Of a stretch of 6,367 bases of DNA, positions 1 through 5,861 are shown in pieces; the first letter of the stretch is position 1, and each line of letters begins with the position of its first letter. Origin of the DNA: CAYUET01 sp964443875 (lineage in GTDB: Bacteria; Auribacterota; JAFGBW01). Under the pieces are notes generated by a model, which ran no database searches, was not told the origin of the DNA, and saw only the letters and a list, made by a program, of their open reading frames with translations. The DNA lies in assembly GCA_964443875.1 (NCBI GenBank), contig CAYUET010000076.1, forward strand, positions 1-6,367, given 5' to 3'. The position numbers and the translations under genes are program-made.

Positions 1-242
1 AAACGTTTAAGGCTCTTTAGGCTATTTTCTTTTATTTAAACCGGACAACAGTGAATTGCAATAATAAAAGAAATAACAATAACCTGAAGATAAAGTATTA
101 ATCTCCTCTTCAGTACTACTTGATAATCTTAAAACAGGGAACGGGATTAAAATGGATTATATATCCGTGGCATCTTTTCGTCATTTTTAAAATCAAATTC
201 AAATTTTGAAAGATCAAGTTTATTATCCATGATGGAATTTAA
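1..242. other. AT-rich edge region without a convincing gene
   Basis: No supported gene. The best candidate is a 27-codon minus-strand frame (230 down to 147) starting MDNKLDLSKFEF and ending in IYNPF; it lacks a ribosome binding site and I do not recognise it. A frame one base off runs on for about 40 codons, so a decayed gene is possible. CTGAAGA (84-90) and TCTTCAG (107-113) form a seven-base inverted repeat. Confidence 0.3.
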
Positions 243-263
243 CCTGAAGTCCCATCATTCAGG
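243..263 (-). terminator. Weak hairpin downstream of the flavodoxin gene
   Basis: CCTGAA (243-248) and TTCAGG (258-263) form a perfect six-base stem with a nine-base loop, starting ten bases after the flavodoxin stop on the minus strand. The following bases are TTAAATT, a poor U-tract, so this is a weak terminator or 3'-end stabiliser at best. An overlapping seven-base inverted repeat (ATGATGG at 229-235, CCATCAT at 252-258) offers an alternative fold. Confidence 0.35.
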
Positions 264-272
264 ACAGATTTT

Positions 273-836
273 CTACTCCATTATTTTAAGCCCGCGCAGC
301 CATTCGGAAACCTTATCCTGAGAAGTTTTCACCGTGCTTCCTGAAACAACCAGAGCGTCTAAAACGGTTGAATTCGGACAAAGCGCCGTAATATCGGCAA
401 CAGTCTGAGCCATTCCGCCTCCTCCGTGAGTAATGAAGGGAACAATTGTTTTGCCCGATAAATTGTATTCAGACAAAAACTTTGAAACCGGAGGGGCAAT
501 CGTACTCCACCAGTTGGGCGACCCGACGAATATCACTTCATAGGATTCCATATGCTCAACTTTTGTTTTCAGTTCAGGTTTGTAATTCGAATTGATCTCT
601 TCCTTGGCCTGGTCGACAACCGTCTGATAATCTTCCGGATACGCTTTTACAGGCTGAATCTCAAAAATATCCCCTCCGGTAGCCGCTTTGATCTGATTTG
701 CGATTTCACGGGTATTCCCGCTGAGGGAAAAATAAACCACCAGAATCTTTTTAGCCCCCGGTGACGATTGCGCCTGCAGACCGGCAAATGAAAACATCAG
801 AGTCAGTACCGCCAATAAAAAAACCTTGATTTTCAT
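273..836 (-). CDS. Exported flavodoxin-like FMN protein
   Basis: A 187-residue protein with an N-terminal signal peptide (two Lys, hydrophobic core about residues 5-20, probable cleavage after LQA at residue 22), followed by a flavodoxin fold. Seen directly: a beta strand and phosphate-binding loop at 31-42 (ILVVYFSLSGNT), a loop with tandem tryptophans at 105-112 (GSPNWWST) that should stack on the isoalloxazine ring, and a glycine-rich loop at 136-142 (THGGGGM). This resembles the Flavodoxin_4 type family, whose members are often exported or lipid-anchored. No lipobox cysteine is visible, so the mature protein is probably soluble in the periplasm. The electron partner is unknown and no redox gene is adjacent. 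The start is supported by AAGGA nine bases upstream of the ATG. The gene ends in TAG, with a TGA five codons later. It is divergent from the helicase gene and probably monocistronic. Family assignment is confident; physiological role is not. Confidence 0.88.
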   Translation of the reverse strand: MKIKVFLLAVLTLMFSFAGLQAQSSPGAKKILVVYFSLSGNTREIANQIKAATGGDIFEIQPVKAYPEDYQTVVDQAKEEINSNYKPELKTKVEHMESYEVIFVGSPNWWSTIAPPVSKFLSEYNLSGKTIVPFITHGGGGMAQTVADITALCPNSTVLDALVVSGSTVKTSQDKVSEWLRGLKIME

Positions 837-1185
837 ATCCTTGTTTCCTTATTTAATGTTGTTTGAAACCTTATATTTCCATCCGAGATTTCTACTGTAA
901 ATTCGGCCTGTTCTCATAAATCATTTGGTGCTCATCACACTAAGGATAAGCCGGTCTTTTCAACCCGGTAATCCTACAGAAATAACCGGCATGAGTAAAA
1001 TAAAATGAATAAAGGAATAGCGGGGTGAAGAAAATGCTTCCGTTCTTATCTTTTAATAAAAAAGGATTGCATTATTAGTTCCGATGTTCTAATCATTCAC
1101 TCGAAAACTGAAATCCTTCCCTGTTATGCGGAGGCGGGAATAACTTAATCATCAGCTCTATTGCTGAAAAATATCGGAGAACCCC
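837..1185. other. Divergent intergenic spacer without genes
   Basis: No reading frame with a credible start exceeds a few codons on either strand. Besides the inverted repeat at 944-974, a weak plus-strand promoter candidate is TTGCAT (1067-1072) with TCTAAT (1088-1093) at a short 15-base spacing. An AAGGATT (1062-1068) and AATCCTT pair flanks that region. The leftward flavodoxin promoter is not obvious; TATAAG near 872-867 on the minus strand is the best -10-like box. Confidence 0.4.
944..974. repeat. Imperfect inverted repeat in the divergent flavodoxin-helicase spacer
   Basis: GGATAAGCCGGT (944-955) and ACCCGGTAATCC (963-974) pair at ten of twelve positions around a seven-base loop. A further ACCGGC at 985-990 is the reverse complement of GCCGGT at 950-955. 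No T-run follows on either side, so a terminator is unlikely; a regulator-binding site for the divergent genes is more plausible. Confidence 0.4.
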
Positions 1186-2358
1186 ATGACCTTCTCATTT
1201 CTCGGTTTATCGATGGACTTATGCCGCGCAGCCGAAGAACTCGGCTACAGCGCCTTATTTCCGATTCAGGCCGAGGTTATTCCGGTTATTCTTGCAGGCC
1301 GTGATTTAGCCGCCGCAGCTGAAACAGGTTCAGGCAAAACAGCCGCCTTTCTTCTTCCCCTGCTTCAGAGGCTCTCTGAAAATAAAACTGTAAAACACCC
1401 CTCTGTCAGGGTGCTTATTCTCGTTCCCACAAGGGAACTTGCTGTTCAGGTTGCAGAAGCTGCAAAAAATTTAAGCAAATATCTGCCGGAAAAAATACAA
1501 ATTGAGGCGGTCCATGGGGGAGTTTCCGTCAATCCTCAGATGATCCGTTTAAGCCGGGGCACCGAGATTCTCGTTGCAACACCGGGTAGACTTATTGATC
1601 TTGCAGGTAAAAATGCTGCCAGGCTTTCCCGGATTGAGACACTCGTTCTTGATGAAGCCGACAAGATGCTCGCTCTCGGTTTCAAAGATGAGCTAAACAC
1701 CCTGCTGGAAATGCTTCCTGTAAAAAGACAGAATCTTCTGTTTTCCGCGACTTTGAACAGTACTATTGAAATACCGGGGATAAACTTTTCAGCCAATGCC
1801 GTAAAAATCGGAATGGAAAAAACAGAACAGCCCCCTGAACCCATTGAACAGATTATCTATATCGTGAATCAGGACAGCAAAGGCCCCCTTCTTCGGCATC
1901 TGATCAATGAAGAAAAATGGGAACAGGTCCTTGTTTTCGCCTCTTCAAAACGCAGGGCTGATAATATAGTGCGAAAACTTATTGCCAATCATATCCCTGC
2001 AGAGGCCCTTCATGGAGATAAAAGCCAGGGGGCCCGCACAAGAGCGTTGAGTCTTTTCAAGCAGCGTAAAATCAGAGTCCTGGTAGCCACGGATCTTGCT
2101 TCCCGTGGGCTGGATATAGAACAGCTCCCCTATGTCGTGAACTATGAGCTTCCAAGGTCCCCGACGGATTATCTCCACCGCATCGGAAGGACAGGAAGGG
2201 CGGGCATGAAGGGAAAAGCCGTAACCCTTCTCGCTGAAGAAGAATTTCATCATATGGGGGTCATTGAAAAAAAAATGGGGATAAAGCCTGTCTGTATTGA
2301 TTCAGGAACGATCAGTGATAAATTTCATAATTTAAATTCAACAAATCAGAGGGTGTAA
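1186..2358 (+). CDS. DEAD-box ATP-dependent RNA helicase
   Basis: A 390-residue SF2 RNA helicase with every canonical motif: Q-motif region with F5 and Q28, motif I AETGSGKT (45-52), Ia PTREL (81-85), Ib TPGR (132-135), II DEAD (156-159), III SAT (187-189), IV LVFASSK (249-255), V ATDLASRGLD (301-310) and VI HRIGRTGR (331-338). It should unwind short RNA duplexes or remodel RNA-protein complexes using ATP in the cytoplasm. Only about 50 residues follow motif VI and they show no RNA-binding domain, basic tail or DbpA-type RRM, so this is a minimal core close to RhlE/DbpA-like enzymes in length. GGAG six bases upstream of the ATG supports the start. Its TAA stop overlaps the ATG of the downstream RRM gene by one base (TAATG), pointing to translational coupling and a functional partnership. 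The family is certain; the exact subfamily and RNA substrate (ribosome assembly or cold-shock mRNA turnover are the usual roles) are not. Confidence 0.96.
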   Translation: MTFSFLGLSMDLCRAAEELGYSALFPIQAEVIPVILAGRDLAAAAETGSGKTAAFLLPLLQRLSENKTVKHPSVRVLILVPTRELAVQVAEAAKNLSKYLPEKIQIEAVHGGVSVNPQMIRLSRGTEILVATPGRLIDLAGKNAARLSRIETLVLDEADKMLALGFKDELNTLLEMLPVKRQNLLFSATLNSTIEIPGINFSANAVKIGMEKTEQPPEPIEQIIYIVNQDSKGPLLRHLINEEKWEQVLVFASSKRRADNIVRKLIANHIPAEALHGDKSQGARTRALSLFKQRKIRVLVATDLASRGLDIEQLPYVVNYELPRSPTDYLHRIGRTGRAGMKGKAVTLLAEEEFHHMGVIEKKMGIKPVCIDSGTISDKFHNLNSTNQRV

Positions 2359-3029
2359 TGGAAATTAAAAAGATATTTATGGGAAATCTGGACTTTGGTG
2401 TAACAGAGGATGAGCTTAAAAACCTGTTATCCCCGTACGGCACAGTTGCATTTATTAAAATCAATAAAAAAAAGGGTTACGCCTTTGCTGAGTTTGGAAA
2501 TAACGAAGAGGCCCAAAAAGCTGTTCAGGGGCTGAACGGACAAAAATTCAAGGACCGCGAAATCCGCGCAAGCCTTGAAATGAAATCCGGAAAGGCAAAA
2601 GCACTGTCCATTAAAAAATATAAGGAGCGGGGCTGGAATTTATCCAGAGAGAAATTCCGCAGAACCTCCGACAACCAGTACCTTGAAGAAGGGTCCCGAG
2701 ACTTCCCTGAAGGATCCGAGGAAAGAGAAAGCCGCTCCGGATCCTCTTGGGGAAAACCCAAGGGCCGCTACCCCTCAAAAGAGAAATCCTCTGATTATCC
2801 GCGACCGCTCAAAAAATCATGGTCTGGAAAACCTTCCTATTCTTCCAAAGCGAAACGCTCTGGTGAAAGAGGAGACCAGGACAGAGCTCCCGGACGTGAA
2901 AAAAGAGAATGGACTCCCAAAAAGCCCTCCTATTCAGGAAAACCGGCACGCAGGGGAGAATCGGCTTCTCCCTGGGGTGCCCCAAAAAAAGAATGGTCCT
3001 CAAAGAAAAGTTCCGGGTCAAGAGGATAG
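2358..3029 (+). CDS. RRM-domain RNA-binding protein with basic low-complexity tail
   Basis: As annotated to the first stop, a 223-residue protein. Residues 4-75 form one RRM with textbook RNP2 (IFMGNL, 6-11) and RNP1 (KGYAFAEF, 39-46); the aromatic residues F7, Y41 and F43 should stack on RNA bases. Residues from about 76 onward are low complexity, rich in Ser, Lys, Arg, Gly and Pro, with tryptophans spaced along it (W131, W155, W185, W206, W213) in contexts such as WGKPK, WSGKP and WGAPKK, and a repeated KPSYS (158-162, 189-193 region). Such tails bind RNA loosely and can mediate self-association. The start overlaps the helicase stop (TAATG) and has GAGGG four bases upstream. I infer that the protein acts with that helicase as an RNA-targeting subunit. 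The frame ends at a TAG that appears to interrupt a longer tail (see next entry), so the native protein may be 293 residues. Confidence 0.9.
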   Translation: MEIKKIFMGNLDFGVTEDELKNLLSPYGTVAFIKINKKKGYAFAEFGNNEEAQKAVQGLNGQKFKDREIRASLEMKSGKAKALSIKKYKERGWNLSREKFRRTSDNQYLEEGSRDFPEGSEERESRSGSSWGKPKGRYPSKEKSSDYPRPLKKSWSGKPSYSSKAKRSGERGDQDRAPGREKREWTPKKPSYSGKPARRGESASPWGAPKKEWSSKKSSGSRG

Positions 3030-3239
3030 ACGGGCAATGGCTGGGGCGATAGACCCGGTAAAAATGAATCCTCAGGGGATAAGCCTTATTCCAAACCCTG
3101 GTCAGCAATGGGTTCCAAAAAGAAATTTTCAAAATCCTCCAGACCTGAACCGGGAGGATTCAACCGAAAGAGTTCCTCCGGCTCATCTAAACCAAACCCA
3201 CGCAGAGGCTCAGGATACAAAGACCGCAACAGCCGATAA
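3027..3239 (+). other. In-frame continuation of the RRM protein tail beyond a TAG codon
   Basis: Reading on in the same frame after the TAG at 3027-3029 gives 69 codons and then TAA at 3237-3239. The encoded segment has the same style as the tail before the stop: Gly/Ser/Lys/Arg/Pro-rich, with tryptophans at virtual residues 229 (GWGDRPGK) and 248 (SKPWSAMGSKKK), continuing the roughly 7-30 residue tryptophan spacing. No indel is needed to keep the frame. The TAA end lies 13 bases from the convergent amidotransferase stop, inside a hairpin that looks like the natural end of the transcription unit. Interpretations are a nonsense mutation that shortened the protein, a base-calling error, or suppression/readthrough of amber. 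TAG is one base from TGG, CAG, AAG and GAG, all plausible here. The flavodoxin in this window also ends in TAG, which argues against wholesale reassignment but does not exclude partial suppression. Confidence 0.75.
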
Positions 3240-3259
3240 AACCCTGTCCTTTTTACCGG
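3233..3259. terminator. Hairpin between convergent gene ends
   Basis: CCGATAAAA (3233-3241) pairs with TTTTACCGG (3251-3259) with one mismatch and a nine-base loop. It spans both the TAA that closes the extended RRM frame and the stop of the amidotransferase gene. The A/T-rich inner stem gives a short U-run on either strand, so it could act as a weak bidirectional terminator. The stem is modest and the assignment is tentative. Confidence 0.35.
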
Positions 3260-3945
3260 CGTATGGAGGTTATATTCCCCAATACATTTTCCAGCAGACC
3301 ATTTACATGTTGATGGTTTTCAAGAGTCTGTTTTCTGATTTCCTCCATTGTTTGAATGAACCGGCCTTCGATAATTTCGTGACCGCAGTTCTCAAGCATG
3401 GCTTCCACCGTCTCAGGAGTTACTTCCAGATGAAACTGAAAACCGAACACCGAATCCCTGAATTGAAAGGCCTGATTTTTGCAGGCATCATTTTCCGCCA
3501 GCCGGATGGCCCCCTCGGGTAAATCGAACGTTTCACCGTGCCAGTGAAAAACGGTTTTGGAATCATTGAACCTGAATCCTGTTTTCCCTGGCGCGCATTC
3601 TCTTACAGGGAACCAGCCGATCTCCTTCTGTTTATTCGAATAAATTTTTGATCCCAGGACATCGGCGATTAATTGGGCTCCAAGACATATTCCGAGAACA
3701 GGTTTTCCCGTTGCAATATATTCCCCGACAAATTTTTTTTCATTCCGAAGCCAGGGTATCAGGGCCTCATCATTCACACTCATGGGACCGCCCATGATAA
3801 TCAGAAAGTCAATGGATTCAATATCCGGCAAAACAGGTTTCTCAAAGAACCGGGTTGCCGTTATCCTGTAACCGGAATCAACCAGCCATTTTTCTATATG
3901 CCCCAAGCCTTCAAAAGATACATGCTGCAGATAATGAGCTTTCAT
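3253..3945 (-). CDS. Stand-alone class I glutamine amidotransferase family protein
   Basis: A 230-residue cytoplasmic protein of the triad (class I) glutamine amidotransferase fold, close to the GMP-synthase-type stand-alone group (COG0518-like). Seen: an oxyanion strand motif IIMGGPMS (49-56), the nucleophile elbow GICLGAQL with Cys87 (85-92), HWHGETFDLP (134-143), and the catalytic His172-x-Glu174 in FGFQFHLEVTPE (167-178). The full triad is present, so it should hydrolyse glutamine or a gamma-glutamyl substrate. It lacks the ATP pyrophosphatase and dimerisation domains of GuaA and is not beside a synthase, so the acceptor substrate is unknown. The start has AAGGA eight bases upstream, within a 12-bp palindrome. 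It is separated by about 160 bases from the upstream minus-strand gene and probably has its own promoter. Family assignment is confident; specific reaction is unassigned. Confidence 0.9.
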   Translation of the reverse strand: MKAHYLQHVSFEGLGHIEKWLVDSGYRITATRFFEKPVLPDIESIDFLIIMGGPMSVNDEALIPWLRNEKKFVGEYIATGKPVLGICLGAQLIADVLGSKIYSNKQKEIGWFPVRECAPGKTGFRFNDSKTVFHWHGETFDLPEGAIRLAENDACKNQAFQFRDSVFGFQFHLEVTPETVEAMLENCGHEIIEGRFIQTMEEIRKQTLENHQHVNGLLENVLGNITSIRR

Positions 3946-3954
3946 AAATATATT

Positions 3955-3966
3955 CCTTAATTAAGG
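3955..3966. repeat. Perfect 12-bp palindrome over the amidotransferase ribosome binding site
   Basis: CCTTAATTAAGG is a perfect palindrome and contains the AAGG of the Shine-Dalgarno for the minus-strand amidotransferase. It could be an operator half-site pair or chance in AT-rich DNA. Confidence 0.3.
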
Positions 3967-4043
3967 TTCGGTTATACCCATAAATCCACGCTCGCTTTAC
4001 CTCTGATAATTCCCCTCAGACATCCACGTTGTTATTTCTGGAA

Positions 4044-4071
4044 ATCATAAACAAATTTTTTAAAAAGGCAA
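4044..4071 (-). promoter_or_regulatory. Possible sigma70 promoter for the amidotransferase gene
   Basis: On the minus strand TTGCCT (4071-4066) and TATGAT (4049-4044) are separated by 16 bases, within an A/T-rich stretch between the secreted protein gene and the amidotransferase gene. Matches to consensus are four and five of six. The leader would be roughly 90 bases long. Confidence 0.35.
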
Positions 4072-4106
4072 ATCGAATAAAAATATAAGAAATGTCAGAG
4101 TCAGGG

Positions 4107-5222
4107 TTACTTTTGAGGGTGTTTGAGCTTTCTTTTTGCATACAAAAGATTTACTTCCTTGTGCGATATATTATACCCGATCCAGAAGGGTAAATCCCCT
4201 TTGAAGGGACTGCTCTCATAGGCTTTTTTTAATTCCGGCTGATATTTATTTTTAAAAAGACGGATCGTCCGCGAGTATGTTCCATAAAGGTTTATTTTCC
4301 ATTTATTCGGATGGAACTGCCTGTAAGGAATTCCCGAATCGTCCTCAAGGATCTCATCGGAGGTGTCGAGTATAAAATTTCTGATCCTGTCAAAACGGGC
4401 GATATGCATTAAATAAGAGGCTGCCTTAAGATATGTTGTCAATCTTCCAAAAGATTGGGCAAAAAGAAGAATTTCATTATTTTTTATCAGATTGTCATCA
4501 GAAAGATCATACGAAAAATAGTACAAAGTCTGTTTTTGCGACTCTGAAGAACCATAAAAATCAAACTGCACACCATACGGCTCAGGATCTTTTTCCGGGA
4601 GAGATTCCCTGATCTTTCCAAGCGTATCCAGGGAAAAATATTTCACATTGGATAAATGGTATCCGCACCTTTTGATATAAAAGGCAAACAAATGAACGGT
4701 TCCGTTCAAATCCTCCTGATTTAAATCCTCAGCCATGCGGTGGGTCTGAAAAAAGCCGAATCTGCGGGGAGTATAAACAGCTTTCGAAATCTTTTTAAGA
4801 TAATTTTCATTACTTTCAGAAGGCAGAGCCTCCAGGTCTAAAAATGTACCCAGGGGCTCAAGACCGATCAATATATAATTTTTCATGTTGGGAAAAAATG
4901 AATTGGCAAACAAAAAATCAGCCCCGGCAAAGGGATAGAACAAAGTATTAAAAGTTTTATTAAGATCCGGAAGATTTGAGTCAGTCCATTTTCTAATGGG
5001 CTCGATTTTGTAATGAAAAACTGAATGCCATTCCTTTTCAATTATTTTTTGATATTCAGGCCAGAATTTTTCCTTTTCAATTTTTTTGTAGTATTTGTCC
5101 GGAGAAATTCCGCTTATGATGTTGGCCATGTCCTCATAACAGATTTCAGCATTGGCATTCGGAAATAATGCCGTAAATAAAACAATGAAAACCATAAAGA
5201 CTTTAATAATGATCTTACCCAA
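4107..5222 (-). CDS. Secreted protein of unknown function
   Basis: A 371-residue protein I do not recognise by name. It has a clear Sec signal peptide (Lys3 and Lys7, hydrophobic residues 8-20, probable cleavage after ANA at residue 25), so it is probably periplasmic or outer-surface; no lipobox cysteine sits at the cleavage site and no further membrane segment is evident. The mature part is rich in aromatic and charged residues. Blocks that look like a conserved core are W65 and W79 in an IRKWTD context, LFYPFAGADFLFA (94-106), FFPN (109-112) and YILIGLEPLG (116-125). No catalytic motif of a known enzyme family is apparent. The start is TTG at 5222, in the same frame as the upstream fxsA-like gene and 18 bases after its stop; GGA about ten bases upstream is a weak binding site. 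A downstream ATG at residue 10 would cut the signal peptide short. The gene probably forms an operon with fxsA. Confidence 0.8.
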   Translation of the reverse strand: MGKIIIKVFMVFIVLFTALFPNANAEICYEDMANIISGISPDKYYKKIEKEKFWPEYQKIIEKEWHSVFHYKIEPIRKWTDSNLPDLNKTFNTLFYPFAGADFLFANSFFPNMKNYILIGLEPLGTFLDLEALPSESNENYLKKISKAVYTPRRFGFFQTHRMAEDLNQEDLNGTVHLFAFYIKRCGYHLSNVKYFSLDTLGKIRESLPEKDPEPYGVQFDFYGSSESQKQTLYYFSYDLSDDNLIKNNEILLFAQSFGRLTTYLKAASYLMHIARFDRIRNFILDTSDEILEDDSGIPYRQFHPNKWKINLYGTYSRTIRLFKNKYQPELKKAYESSPFKGDLPFWIGYNISHKEVNLLYAKRKLKHPQK

Positions 5223-5244
5223 TGTCTGAAATTCCGTGCATCAT
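5215..5244 (-). other. Nine-codon overlapping mini-ORF between fxsA-like gene and secreted protein gene
   Basis: An ATG overlapping the fxsA-like stop (ATGA) opens MMHGISDIG, ending at TAA within the third codon region of the secreted protein gene. It has AGGA nine bases and AGG three bases upstream. It could deliver terminating ribosomes to the TTG start of the next gene by coupling, or be fortuitous. Confidence 0.25.
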
Positions 5245-5669
5245 TGCCTGAAATCCTGAAAACCCTTTTTCTCAAGTTCTTCTTTGAGCCTGATTCTTAA
5301 AAGACTGATAAACTCGGAGTCCTTGATCAAAGGCCACAGATGCTGCAGAATAAGTCGTCTTGCTACGGTCATGGTTAAGAGTCCGCCTAAAATGTCGCTT
5401 AAGATTCCCGGAATAAAAAAGAATACGGCACCCAGCAAGGTTACCAGCCAGTCAATCAATTCAAGAAACTGCAATTCACGTTTACCGATCTTTTCAATCA
5501 TACGGAATCTGAAAATCACAAAACATCTGTGTGCGAAAACATATCCTGCGACTGCAAAAAACACAACATACACAATGGCATAGCCAGGGCCTATATATTG
5601 GCCCAGAACAATCATCAGATAGAGTTCAGCAAGTATAAACAAAAGAAAAGCGATAACAATTTTTTTCAA
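5241..5669 (-). CDS. fxsA: FxsA family inner-membrane protein
   Basis: A 142-residue integral membrane protein with three hydrophobic segments at about residues 4-22, 27-46 and 74-100. The last contains the family hallmark loop FFFIPGILSDILGGLL (83-98), which matches the LPGFFTDFLG region of E. coli FxsA, followed by a basic amphipathic stretch and a charged C-terminus (EELEKKG). A glutamate in the first helix (E15) is also typical. E. coli FxsA is known for suppressing F-plasmid exclusion of phage T7 when overproduced; its ordinary cellular role is unclear and the same caution applies here. The first codon of the frame is TTG at 5669, supported by AGGTG five bases upstream. The protein is followed after 18 bases by the secreted unknown, so the two are probably co-transcribed. 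Upstream is an AT-rich region with an inverted repeat and a decayed TMEM43 gene. Confidence 0.85.
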   Translation of the reverse strand: MKKIVIAFLLFILAELYLMIVLGQYIGPGYAIVYVVFFAVAGYVFAHRCFVIFRFRMIEKIGKRELQFLELIDWLVTLLGAVFFFIPGILSDILGGLLTMTVARRLILQHLWPLIKDSEFISLLRIRLKEELEKKGFQDFRQ

Positions 5670-5776
5670 TTTTCACCTGTGTCGAACATTTCATTTTTAA
5701 AAGGTCCCCTTCAATTTAACAAAATTCAGGCTTATTTCCATATAATTCAATATTTCAAAAAAACAATCTGCAGAAA

Positions 5777-5811
5777 GGTCTGAACACAACAGAAAAATTA
5801 TAGTTCAGATC
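5777..5811. repeat. Inverted repeat enclosing a TATAAT box upstream of fxsA
   Basis: GGTCTGAAC (5777-5785) and GTTCAGATC (5803-5811) form nine pairs including one G-T, around a 17-base loop. On the minus strand the loop holds a perfect TATAAT (5802-5797), but no good -35 box lies at the right distance. It could be an operator overlapping a promoter for the fxsA operon, about 130 bases from the start codon, or an RNA hairpin. Confidence 0.35.
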
Positions 5812-5861
5812 GATTCACAAAACACACTGTCTCTGTTCCTGCAAACAGAGGATCCAGGGGC

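Noticed and set aside
273..3029. General reassignment of TAG as a sense codon
   Set aside because: The flavodoxin gene ends at a TAG at its expected family length, so TAG works as a stop here. Partial readthrough at 3027 remains possible because the flavodoxin has a TGA only five codons later.
2683..3522. A 279-codon plus-strand open frame
   Set aside because: It is out of frame with the RRM gene over its tail and then antisense to the amidotransferase, whose catalytic motifs are intact. It has no recognisable domain and arises from low-complexity, A-rich codons.
3253..3945. Calling the amidotransferase GMP synthase (guaA)
   Set aside because: At 230 residues it lacks the ATP pyrophosphatase and dimerisation domains and no separate synthase gene is adjacent.
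5284..5783. Two plus-strand frames of 99 and 84 codons
   Set aside because: Both are antisense to the FxsA-like gene or run into its leader, with no domain or ribosome site.
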